From assembly GCA_009841475.1 (NCBI GenBank), contig VXLT01000256.1, positions 1-39,526 on the forward strand: a stretch of 39,526 bases of DNA. Direction: 5' to 3'. The DNA comes from Gemmatimonadota bacterium (GTDB taxonomy: Bacteria > Gemmatimonadota > Gemmatimonadetes > Longimicrobiales > Gaopeijiaceae). A program made the translations under genes and the position numbers. The notes beneath the pieces were generated by a model. The model was not told the origin of the DNA and ran no database searches. It was given only the letters and a program-made list of their open reading frames with translations. This document shows, piece after piece, positions 16,698-24,478 of this stretch. Positions within the stretch are counted from its first letter, which is position 1, and every line of letters begins with the position of its first letter.

Positions 16698-17909
16698 ATG
16701 AAGATTCGCAGCTTCGGGACCATAGCCGCACTGATGGCGGTGGCCTGTGCAGCAGACCAGGAGACCGACAGCCCGGCCGGAGTCCACACCGAGTTTCGCG
16801 ACAGCGCCGGGATCCGCATCGTCGAGAACGCCAACCCACCGGAGGGGTCGCGGCTGGACTGGCGGCTGGGGCCGGAGCCGCTTGTCTCGATCGGGAAGGT
16901 GGAGGGCGAGGAGCCCTACCTGTTCACTCGCATCTTCGGCGCCACGATGCTCTCCGACGGGCGGATCGTGATCGGGGACGACGGAACGAAGGAGCTGCGG
17001 GTATTCGACCGGCAGGGAAACCACCTGGAGACGTGGGCAGGGGAGGGGCAGGGGCCTGGAGAGTTCGGTCCCGTCCAGTTGTGGGGGTTATCACCGCTGC
17101 CCGGTGACTCGATCATCATCCTGCAATACGGTTTCGCGGAGCTAAGCGTCTACGGCCCGGACGGAGAGTTCCTGCGCCGCTTCGTACCGGAAAGGAGCCA
17201 GCGGGACATCCAGGACTGGACCAAGAGCCTCTGGCCGCGCGATGTGTCGCGCGATGGCCTGCTCCTCGCGGTCCAGGACCTTCTCAACAACGACCCTGCG
17301 GAGGTCGAAGTCTGGGACGCGGCGGGCGAACTTCGCGGTTCGCTGGGGATGCATCCCGGCCAGGAGGCGATCCGCGACGGTGGCGGAGTTCCCCTGGAAC
17401 CACTGATGTTCTCCCGCAACACGTTCCTGCAGGCATGGGGCGGCCTGTTCTTCATCAGTACGAACCGCCGCTACGAGCTGCGGGGGTTCGCGCTGGACGG
17501 CTCACTGGCCCGAATCGTTCGCCTCGACCGCCCTCCGCGCGTCCCGACCGACGCGCACATCGAGGCGTACATCGAAGACAGGCTGTCCTCGATTCCGAGT
17601 GACCAGGCAGACCGCCGGGCGGAGCGCCGCAGGGAACTGCTCGACATGCCGGTCGCCGAGCATCTGCCGTCCTTCGCCGTCTACTGGCCAGACGCCCTCG
17701 ACCACCTCTGGGTCTGGGAATACGAGGTTCCCGGAGAGGAAACCCCCGGCACGCTCTTCACCGTCTTCGAGCCCGGCGGCCGGGTCCTGGGGTACTTCGA
17801 GATTCCAGAGGGGATGTTCATCCTGGAGGCCGGTGCGGACTACATTCTATTCCGCGTGCGGGACGAACTCGGAGTGGAGACCGTACAGTTATGGCCGCTG
17901 GAGCGTTGA
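16698..17909 (+). CDS. 6-bladed beta-propeller lipoprotein
   Basis: 403 residues from ATG 16698, which has a GGAGGAAG site just upstream. The track start at 16578 adds 40 non-homologous residues and is rejected. The N-terminus MKIRSFGTIAALMAVACAAD has a lipobox-like VAC, so it is probably a lipoprotein. Propeller signatures include LSDGRIVIGDDGTKELRVFDRQGNHL and GEGQGPGEFGPVQLWGL. The C-terminus is DELGVETVQLWPLER. It is probably a periplasmic or surface binding protein; no catalytic residues were recognised. It lies divergent to cassette A and converges on the TlpA-like gene. Confidence 0.85.
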   Translation: MKIRSFGTIAALMAVACAADQETDSPAGVHTEFRDSAGIRIVENANPPEGSRLDWRLGPEPLVSIGKVEGEEPYLFTRIFGATMLSDGRIVIGDDGTKELRVFDRQGNHLETWAGEGQGPGEFGPVQLWGLSPLPGDSIIILQYGFAELSVYGPDGEFLRRFVPERSQRDIQDWTKSLWPRDVSRDGLLLAVQDLLNNDPAEVEVWDAAGELRGSLGMHPGQEAIRDGGGVPLEPLMFSRNTFLQAWGGLFFISTNRRYELRGFALDGSLARIVRLDRPPRVPTDAHIEAYIEDRLSSIPSDQADRRAERRRELLDMPVAEHLPSFAVYWPDALDHLWVWEYEVPGEETPGTLFTVFEPGGRVLGYFEIPEGMFILEAGADYILFRVRDELGVETVQLWPLER

Positions 17910-17912
17910 AGT

Positions 17913-17951
17913 TGTAAACTCGACTTGGCAGAATGTAAGGTTCAGCTTACA
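17913..17951 (+). promoter_or_regulatory. Tandem 18-bp dyads spaced 21 bp, locus 3 (convergent spacer)
   Basis: TGTAAACTCGACTTGGCA (17913-17930) and TGTAAGGTTCAGCTTACA (17934-17951) start 21 bp apart, as at the two TonB-receptor loci. The second is a clean dyad: with flanks, AATGTAAG and CTTACATT pair around a 6-nt spacer. It covers the stop codon of the TlpA-like gene (17942-17944) and sits between convergent genes. In RNA the same sequence would form a hairpin for either transcript, so a bidirectional terminator is an alternative, though no U-run follows. Confidence 0.4.
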
Positions 17952-19183
17952 TTCGGTGGATCGGCCTCGGGTTTGGTCATGGGGATGACCTCGGGTCCGG
18001 GCGTGAACCCGTCCTCCCCCAGCAACTCCACCCGTGCCTCTTCGTCGGCCCCCGTTGCCTGCAGGATCACGTCGTAGAGCGATTCCACGCTGTGCGACCT
18101 GCCGCGCACCACCCCGTCGCGATCCACCGCGATGTAGGTGGGCACGCCCTGTATCGACCAGTCGTCGTACAGCTTGGACCGCTCCCCGACAAACCAGTTG
18201 ACGTAGGGCAGATCCATGCGCTCCTCCATGAACGCGTCAACCAGCTCCACGTTTTCGTCGATGCTGATCGTGATGACCTTGAAGTCCCGGTCTGCGAGCA
18301 GCTCCTGGAGCTTTTCGATCTCCGGCAGGCTCGCGATGCAGGGCGCGCACCAGGTCGCCCAGAAATCGAGGAGCAGCACGTTGCCGTGGTAATCGCTCAG
18401 CGACTCCTGGCCGCCGCCGACGCGGAGCGCAGTGGCCTCGGGGAGAACCGCGCCTACGGTCACGTTCTCGAGTGCGTACAGCACGGGCTGGATCGCCTCA
18501 CCGCCCGGCTCACCCCGAAAGACCTCCACGTCGCTGTATTCGTCGACCACCAGCTGTGCCATGCGGGTGACCTCCTCCCGTACTCGCGCGCGCTCGTCGG
18601 GGGTGGACCGGAGGTTGTCGACATCCATCAAACGTTCCGTGGCGGACCAGAAGGCGCCCCGGGCGCGAAGCACGCGGTGATCGCTGTTGGCGACGACGTT
18701 GTCGACCAGATCCACGCCGCGCTCCCCGCCGAAGCGGATCAACCCCAGGAGCATCCGATTGAGCCGCAGGTCGTCGATGTAGTGCGCCTCGAGAAGTTCA
18801 TGGACGGTGTCCTCGTACTGCTGGCGCTCGGCAGCGTCGACTGAGCGCAGCTCGTAGAAAGCGAAGTGCAGCGCCAGGAAGCCCAGGTCGTCCGCAGGAT
18901 TCGCCCTGGCGATCCGCATCGCCGCCTCCATGGCCGGGCCAGGGTCCAGTTCGCGCAATCCCAGCGCCGCCTCGGCTTCCGCCATCGACCTGCCCTCGTT
19001 GCCCGGCTGTCTCATCCACTCCCCGGCACGCAGCCGGTTCATCCGCTGGTCGATCTTGTAGCTCTCGATCGTCTGCCAGGCCTCGATCCGCTCGGGGCCT
19101 CCGTCGCTCCCCGAATCGGCTCCCGGACCCGTGCATCCACCAACCAGCAACAGGACGAGCAGTATTGTTGTGCTTTTCTTCAC
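17942..19183 (-). CDS. TlpA-like thioredoxin-fold lipoprotein
   Basis: 413 residues. The N-terminus MKKSTTILLVLLLVGGC has lipobox VGGC, so it is an exported lipoprotein. A long helical region of ~230 residues (AEAALGLRELDPGPAMEAAMRIA...) precedes a thioredoxin-like domain with FWATWCAPC at about residues 275-283 and cis-proline motif GVPTYIAVD. It would act as a periplasmic thiol-disulfide reductase like TlpA/ResA. The start codon is GTG at 19183, with GGAG ten bases upstream. It lies 21 nt after TonB receptor B on the same strand and is probably cotranscribed. A dyad covers its stop codon. Confidence 0.9.
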   Translation of the reverse strand: MKKSTTILLVLLLVGGCTGPGADSGSDGGPERIEAWQTIESYKIDQRMNRLRAGEWMRQPGNEGRSMAEAEAALGLRELDPGPAMEAAMRIARANPADDLGFLALHFAFYELRSVDAAERQQYEDTVHELLEAHYIDDLRLNRMLLGLIRFGGERGVDLVDNVVANSDHRVLRARGAFWSATERLMDVDNLRSTPDERARVREEVTRMAQLVVDEYSDVEVFRGEPGGEAIQPVLYALENVTVGAVLPEATALRVGGGQESLSDYHGNVLLLDFWATWCAPCIASLPEIEKLQELLADRDFKVITISIDENVELVDAFMEERMDLPYVNWFVGERSKLYDDWSIQGVPTYIAVDRDGVVRGRSHSVESLYDVILQATGADEEARVELLGEDGFTPGPEVIPMTKPEADPPNVS

Positions 19184-19204
19184 TTTACAGGCTCCATGAA
19201 AGGG

Positions 19205-21814
19205 TCAGAACCACGAAACGGTTACGGTCGTCGAAATCGTCCGGGGTGCCCCGAGCCAGGCCGCATTCTCCGTGATCGCCGACAGGTAGGACCGGTCGAA
19301 CAGGTTGTTCGCCACGATCGCGAACTCGATCGACTTGAGCCGGTCACTCAAATCTTCTCCAGTCAGATTGACGTACGCGTCCACGAGCCAGTAGGCGTCG
19401 GTGTCCCAGTCCGCTGCCAGGCTGACGCGGCGAGACGAGGTGTACTTGGCGGACACCCCCGCGCCGAAGGGCCCGGTGCGGTCGAGCGAGAGCACCCACA
19501 GGCGGGGCGGCACCCCGGTAATGTCGGTCCCCGGCACGATGCCCTGGCTCGCGTCAACCAGCCGGTCACCGCTCCCGATGTACTCGGAGTCGTTCAACGT
19601 GAGGGCGCTGTAGAACGAGGTCTCACCCGGCATCCGCACCGTGGTGGACAACTCGACACCGCTGGTCGCGATACCGCCCGCGTTGAAGTAGGCGCCGCCC
19701 CCGGGGATGAGGTAGTTGGGCCCGGTGGGTGTCTGCGGACCGATGTAGAAGATCCGGTTCTCGAAATCGATGGTATACCAGGTGGCGCTGAGCGCAAAAC
19801 GCTCCGTCGCGTACTGCAGTCCGACATCGATATTCGACGCGGTCTCGGGCTTCAGCGTCTCCAGACTGCGGCCCGGCACCTCGAGCAGCGTGCTGCTGAT
19901 CGCCTTGAAGTTCTCGGAGTAGCCCGCAAACACGTCGAGACCGGCAACCGGCGTCTCGTACGTCACGCCGCCGGAGAAGAGCAGCTTCGAATCAGAGTCG
20001 ATCCCGAGCGCCTCGCTGACCTCGAACTGGTCCTCGCGCGACACACCGACCAGGTACTGTTTGACTCCGGCGGTCAGCGCGAGTGACCCGGCGTAGAAGG
20101 TCTCCTCCACGTACCACTTGAACACGTCCTGCGGGAAGTCCCACTCGTACTGGTGCCAGTAGGCCTGCTCGTCCCACTTGAAGCTGAGCTCCGGATCCAG
20201 CATCCGGTGCCAGTCACGACCCAGGTCGCGCCGCGAGTCCTCGTACCAGATGCCGGCGCGGGTCGTGGTGCCACCCCAGCCGGTTTCGGCGGACCACTCA
20301 CCGTCCAGGGTGATGCCCAAGCGGTCCTTCCCGTAGTGGCTGTGGCGGTAGGACTGCACCGCCGTGGCCCCCGGGTGGCACGCCGGATCGACCTCCGGGC
20401 CGCCCGCGCCATAGTAGTTGAAGATGTACGAAGACTCGCATCCGGGCGTAGGACCGACCGCGACGCCATTACCGTCCACGAAGCGGATTACACCCCGCTG
20501 CGAACCGCCCCGCACCGGCGGCAGGCCCGCCAGCTCCGACTCCGGTCCGCCCGCGTCGTCGACCACGTCCACAATGTACGGCGGCAACCAGTCCCCACGG
20601 CCCCGGTTGCGATGGTAGTACGCCCCGGCGGTCACCGTCCTGAGTTCGTCGTACGACCAGTCGGCCTTGAGGTAGGCAAGCGTGTTGGTGCGCCGCGTCT
20701 GCCACCCTGGCCGGTAGAACTGGTTCAGGTACGGAACGCCGGGCCAATCGCCGACCAGCCGGTCCCAACGCGGGTTCGCCCTGAAATCGGCCTCGCTGTA
20801 GATCCGCTGGTAGGTATCCTCGTGGATGTCGTCGATCGAGAGGTAGCCCGTCAGGTCGACGGGCCCGTGCGACGACACAACCTTGGCGGCGAGGTGCTCC
20901 CGCTCGTTCCTGGCCGAGCCCTGTACCCAGTCGGTCGCCTCCTGCCGCACCGCGGCCACCCACGCCCGCGTCCTGCCGTCGAAGATCGATCCCGTCTCGA
21001 CCCGCGCGGCAAAGCGCTGGCCTTCGTTCTCGCCGAAACTGGCCGATGCGGTATAGCTCCGCTCCACCGCCGGCGCGTCCGTCAGGTAGTTGAAGGTGCC
21101 GCCCAGCGCCTCGACCGACCGCGACGCAATATCGGCCGTGCCCTGCGACACCTCGACACCGCCGAGGTTCATCGGGTCGACGAGCCGGTTCGCCTTCGCC
21201 CCGCTCCAGTAGTCCGAAGTGCCGTTCGGAAAGCCGTCGATGGTGGTGCCAACCTGCGCGTCGTTGATGGTGACCTGGAATCCGCGCATCACCACGTTGC
21301 TCGACCAGTCGTCGAACCCGTAGGCGTCCCCCTCCTGGACGGACACGCCGGGAAGGTTGTCCACGACGGCCGTCACGCCGGTGATGCTCGACTGCTGTCG
21401 CATCATCGGCTCCGCGACGAAGTTGAGCGCGAAGACCCGCGGTGCCTCGGGGATCACGACGATCGGATCGAGACGCCAGACGACGTCAAGAACGATCCGT
21501 ATTGTCTCGACGGCGCCCGCCTCGACGGAAACCGGGTGCTCCGCGGGCGCGAAACCCGCAAGACTGGCGGTTATGAGATAGTCGCCGGCGGCCAGATCGG
21601 TAAATCCGTATGACCCAAGGGGGCCCGTGATCACTCCCCGGCGCACTCCGGAACCGGTCAGCGTCACCGTGACACCGGGCAAGGGAGTGCCGCTGCCGTC
21701 CACGACCCCGCCCGTTACCGCTCCGGTTGTCTGGGCGGTCGAGGGCGGTGCGGCAATGAGCGACAGGAGCAAGGCGGGGATGGCGAGGCGCGCGACGCCG
21801 TGAGCGTGCTTCAT
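19205..21814 (-). CDS. TonB-dependent outer-membrane receptor B with carboxypeptidase-regulatory-like N-domain
   Basis: 869 residues. A signal peptide (MKHAHGVARLAIPALLLSLIAAPPSTAQ) precedes a carboxypeptidase-regulatory-like beta-sandwich (GTPLPGVTVTLTGSG, LPGVTV type) at about residues 30-110. Then come a plug (VVDNLPGVSVQEGD, NVVMRGFQVTINDAQVGTTIDG) and a barrel ending in VTVSWF. I chose ATG 21814 for its signal peptide and the GGGAG six bases upstream; the 84 extra residues in the track are repeat-derived. It is the third gene of a minus-strand series: beta-propeller, TPR-redoxin, receptor B, TlpA-like. The upstream 443 nt holds two repeat elements and a dyad pair. Substrate unknown; a peptide- or glycan-like ligand is possible. 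Confidence 0.93.
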   Translation of the reverse strand: MKHAHGVARLAIPALLLSLIAAPPSTAQTTGAVTGGVVDGSGTPLPGVTVTLTGSGVRRGVITGPLGSYGFTDLAAGDYLITASLAGFAPAEHPVSVEAGAVETIRIVLDVVWRLDPIVVIPEAPRVFALNFVAEPMMRQQSSITGVTAVVDNLPGVSVQEGDAYGFDDWSSNVVMRGFQVTINDAQVGTTIDGFPNGTSDYWSGAKANRLVDPMNLGGVEVSQGTADIASRSVEALGGTFNYLTDAPAVERSYTASASFGENEGQRFAARVETGSIFDGRTRAWVAAVRQEATDWVQGSARNEREHLAAKVVSSHGPVDLTGYLSIDDIHEDTYQRIYSEADFRANPRWDRLVGDWPGVPYLNQFYRPGWQTRRTNTLAYLKADWSYDELRTVTAGAYYHRNRGRGDWLPPYIVDVVDDAGGPESELAGLPPVRGGSQRGVIRFVDGNGVAVGPTPGCESSYIFNYYGAGGPEVDPACHPGATAVQSYRHSHYGKDRLGITLDGEWSAETGWGGTTTRAGIWYEDSRRDLGRDWHRMLDPELSFKWDEQAYWHQYEWDFPQDVFKWYVEETFYAGSLALTAGVKQYLVGVSREDQFEVSEALGIDSDSKLLFSGGVTYETPVAGLDVFAGYSENFKAISSTLLEVPGRSLETLKPETASNIDVGLQYATERFALSATWYTIDFENRIFYIGPQTPTGPNYLIPGGGAYFNAGGIATSGVELSTTVRMPGETSFYSALTLNDSEYIGSGDRLVDASQGIVPGTDITGVPPRLWVLSLDRTGPFGAGVSAKYTSSRRVSLAADWDTDAYWLVDAYVNLTGEDLSDRLKSIEFAIVANNLFDRSYLSAITENAAWLGAPRTISTTVTVSWF

Positions 21815-21829
21815 GGGAGACTCCCTGCA

Positions 21830-21950
21830 GTCCGTGGATGAATCCGCCCGAGCACCGAGTGCGGCGAGGCGCCGGGCTGGCAAGGCGCGACGAAGGGCGC
21901 ATAGCGGAGCTATTCGTCCGAGGAGCAACGCAGAGCGGTGCTTCAACGAA
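21830..21950 (-). repeat. REP-like palindromic element in the leader of receptor B (includes 63-bp element copy a)
   Basis: 21830-21892 is the best match to the 63-bp leader element near the Hsp70-like gene. The gene-proximal 18-mer GCGGATTCATCCACGGAC is identical in both. A CGGCG-AGG-CGCCG hairpin lies inside it. The following sequence contains a second hairpin, ATAGC-GGA-GCTAT (about 21901-21913), flanked by GGCAAGGCGCGACGA and AGGAGCAACGCAGAG. That layout resembles the extragenic palindromic repeats found in many bacterial genomes. Confidence 0.6.
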
Positions 21951-21956
21951 GCTGAA

Positions 21957-21995
21957 AGTGAAATTAACATGACAACATGTAAAGTTCTCTTGACA
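21957..21995 (-). promoter_or_regulatory. Tandem 18-bp dyads spaced 21 bp, locus 2 (upstream of receptor B)
   Basis: On the minus strand TGTCAAGAGAACTTTACA (21995-21978) is followed, 21 bp later, by TGTCATGTTAATTTCACT (21974-21957). The first is a near-perfect TGTnAAG-N4-CTTnACA dyad. The pair is strongly similar to 9011-9049, and similarity extends upstream through GTGCTCAyGC. It lies about 145-180 nt before the receptor B start, where an operator would be plausible. Confidence 0.5.
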
Positions 21996-22003
21996 TTCCG
22001 AGC

Positions 22004-22073
22004 GCGTGAGCACCGCGGTCCAGCGCGGATGCATCGCCTCTCGAATGCCGGGGGGACTTTGTCCACGGGCTGC
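22004..22073 (+). repeat. 70-bp dispersed repeat, copy a
   Basis: It is identical to 11779-11848 at 65 of 70 positions without gaps. Here it is immediately adjacent to the dyad pair of receptor B and about 190 nt upstream of the receptor gene, while copy b abuts the end of DctM. Two copies at this identity in otherwise unrelated spacers point to a dispersed element and not a conserved gene part. Confidence 0.75.
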
Positions 22074-22257
22074 TCGGCCAGGGGTTGCCTCCTGCCAAGC
22101 TAGCCGGCAGCCGCTGCATCCGCACGGCGCCGCGGTAGAGCGTGGTGGGATGAAGCGTGACCGTGGGAGAGGTCCGGAGCGCCGTTGGTCAGGAAGCGCT
22201 GGCTGAAGGCGCGCCCGCCGGATCAGGGCCGCTTCATGAAGGCGCCCCACACGTGCA
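22074..22257. other. Spacer between receptor B leader elements and the TPR-redoxin gene; nothing recognised
   Basis: This is the remaining part of the 443-nt gene-free region 21815-22257. It is GC-rich; short ORFs on both strands show no recognisable protein pattern. I see no convincing promoter, terminator or RNA gene here. Confidence 0.4.
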
Positions 22258-24297
22258 TCAAGGCGACCCCGCCGCCCGTAGCGCATCGATCCGGATCGCC
22301 GTCTGGTGCTCGTACTCCTCTTCGTGGAATCCCTCACGTCTGTATTGGATCAGGCCGTTCGGGCCCAGGTAGAAGGTCGTTGGGTACGCGAGCACCTTGA
22401 AGTCCACGGCTCTCCCCTCGTCATCGAGCAGGACCGGGAAGGTGTACCCTCCCCCGGATAGAACCTCGGCGACCGCGTCGCGGGAAGAGCCGGCGCTCGC
22501 CACGGTGAGGAAGACGACCTCGTCGTCGCCCTCGTACTCCTCCAGCAATTCGACGAAGTGCGGGAACTCGGCGAGACAGGGGCCGCACCAGGTTGCCCAG
22601 AACTTGAGGACCACGACCTTGCCGGTCAGGTCCCCGAGCGCCCACGGGACACCGTGCTGGTCGGGCAGTGTGAGGTCGGGGGGCTCGAGTTCGAGGCGGT
22701 CGCCGAGTGTCCGTGCCTCCAGCTCCGCCTGGACGATGGGCTGGCGCACAGCGAGCCGTTCATCGACGGCTTCGACCGGCAGGCCGGTCGCCTCGGCAGC
22801 CTCCTCGGCGGTGCCACGCGAGCCTCCGCCGTGGGCGAGCCCCTCCACCAGCACGTCGAGTGCCCGCCCGTTCTCGCCGGTGCGCATGAGGTGGCGCCCG
22901 AACTGCGCGAGCGTCTGGGTGCCCGGGAACTCCGTCGCAAGCTCCTCGAACAGCGCTCCCGCAGCCTCGGTCTCGCCCAGCTGTGCCAGCGCCCGGGCCT
23001 GCAGTCCGCGGGCGGAGTTGATCATCGCGCGTCGGGAACCCTCCCGCGCCTCGCCCAGACTGCCGGGGTAAAGGTAGCCCGGACGATCGGCGCGCAATGC
23101 TTCCTCCAGTTCGATCGCCTCCTCGAGCACCCACTGGGGCTCGATCCCGTAGTACAGCAGGTTGCCCAGCGCCGAGCTGGACCCCGGTATCCTGTACTGC
23201 CAGGCCATGTAGTCCACCGTGGCTTGAAACAGCCGTTCGGCGTGCTCGGGAGCGAGATCCGGCCCCGGCGGCTCGGTCGCCATGGAGACGGATCCATCCC
23301 CTTCACCCGACTCTTCAGCCACCGACCGCGCCGCCATCTGCCTGACGGCCGTAAGGCGGCGGCCGGCCCAGATCGCGCGGTGCACCAGCCGGGGAGACCG
23401 CATTCCCTCGTCGATGATGCCAAACACCTCGTCAATCGACTCCGGCAGTCCGTACAGGAGCGGCTGGAACTTCACGACCATAGCCCAGTAGCGCACATCG
23501 TCCGCCAGGATCCCGCGGTCCGGGGCCGCGAGCAGTCGCGACATCCAGTAGTCCTTGTCCTCGTCCCGCTGCAGGGGACGCAACCCGGATGCCAGCCGGT
23601 ACAGGATCGGGGCCGGCGTCTCGGCGTCGTCCCTGTGCCGCGCCGCCAGCTCTTCGAGAACCGCGGTGAGCGAGTCCCTCAGGACCTGGCTACGGTCGCC
23701 CTCCTGCAGGTCTGCGAGTGTCACCTGCGCCTCGCCCAGATGATGCTGAAACACCGGGTTGCCGACCTCCGCCTCGCGGCGGTCCATGAGAATGGCATTG
23801 TAGGCTTCGAGCTGCCCCAGGTCCGAAGCCGCACCCTGCGCATTCGAGTACAGCTCCGGTTGCCCGCTGGCGTATTGCAGCGCCTCGGGAAGGAGTTGCA
23901 TCACCTTCTCCGCGTACCGTCGATCCGACCCATAGACACCCGCCCAGTACAGGGACTGGAAGTACCCGTCCCACGCCGCAGCGTCCCCGGGCTCCAGTTC
24001 GAGGACGCGCTCCCAGGCCTCCGCAGCCGTCACGTGCAAGTCGAAGTAGGCGGCCAGCGTCGCGTATTGGGCATGGGCCTCGGCGTCGTCCGGCGTGGCC
24101 GTCCGGGCCGAGTCGAAGCGGTGCATGGCGCGCTCGAGGTGGATGGCTTCGAGGTCGGCGCGCGCGTCGGCCATGAGGTCGGAGTGGGGGCGGGCGTCGG
24201 CGCAGGCAGCCGCCAGGGTGAGGGTGGCGAGGGCGGCGGCGGCGGGCGGTGCGGCGGCGAGGGTAGCCGGAATCAGGGTGGCGGGGCGGCGTTTCAT
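22258..24297 (-). CDS. TPR-containing redoxin (TlpA/AhpC-TSA-like) lipoprotein
   Basis: 679 residues. The N-terminus MKRRPATLIPATLAAAPPAAAALATLTLAAACAD ends in a lipobox-like AAAC. Residues ~40-520 are helical and TPR-like (HAQYATLAAYFDLHVTAAEAWERVLELEPGDAAAW). The C-terminal ~150 residues form a redoxin domain: LTLPDQHGVPWALGDLTGKVVVLKFWATWCGPC, cis-proline AYPTTFYL. It would be a periplasmic thiol oxidoreductase with a protein-binding scaffold. I chose ATG 24297 for the lipoprotein signal and AGGAAGG seven bases upstream; the 78 residues in front of it in the track overlap repeat sequence. It is cooriented with receptor B downstream and the beta-propeller gene upstream. Confidence 0.88.
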   Translation of the reverse strand: MKRRPATLIPATLAAAPPAAAALATLTLAAACADARPHSDLMADARADLEAIHLERAMHRFDSARTATPDDAEAHAQYATLAAYFDLHVTAAEAWERVLELEPGDAAAWDGYFQSLYWAGVYGSDRRYAEKVMQLLPEALQYASGQPELYSNAQGAASDLGQLEAYNAILMDRREAEVGNPVFQHHLGEAQVTLADLQEGDRSQVLRDSLTAVLEELAARHRDDAETPAPILYRLASGLRPLQRDEDKDYWMSRLLAAPDRGILADDVRYWAMVVKFQPLLYGLPESIDEVFGIIDEGMRSPRLVHRAIWAGRRLTAVRQMAARSVAEESGEGDGSVSMATEPPGPDLAPEHAERLFQATVDYMAWQYRIPGSSSALGNLLYYGIEPQWVLEEAIELEEALRADRPGYLYPGSLGEAREGSRRAMINSARGLQARALAQLGETEAAGALFEELATEFPGTQTLAQFGRHLMRTGENGRALDVLVEGLAHGGGSRGTAEEAAEATGLPVEAVDERLAVRQPIVQAELEARTLGDRLELEPPDLTLPDQHGVPWALGDLTGKVVVLKFWATWCGPCLAEFPHFVELLEEYEGDDEVVFLTVASAGSSRDAVAEVLSGGGYTFPVLLDDEGRAVDFKVLAYPTTFYLGPNGLIQYRREGFHEEEYEHQTAIRIDALRAAGSP

Positions 24298-24430
24298 GGG
24301 TAGGCCTTCCTGAGAGGGCTGGTCGCGGAGGCACACGGACGATAGCACTCGTCTATTCGATGTAGCGACACTGTACTCCGTTGACACGGGGAAAGGGTCG
24401 AGGGTTGCACCTGGCAACGCGAGGCGACGA

Positions 24431-24478
24431 GCTCCGTGAATACCCCCCCTCAGCACCTGGAGCGGCGAGGCGCCGCTA
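24431..24478 (-). repeat. Leader element, shortened copy c
   Basis: On the minus strand CGGCGCCTCGCCGCTCCAGGTGCT and a GTATTCACGGAGC tail match the central hairpin and gene-proximal end of the element at 21830-21892, with a few substitutions and a short deletion. It overlaps the stop codon of the beta-propeller gene and lies about 130 nt before the TPR-redoxin start. Confidence 0.45.
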
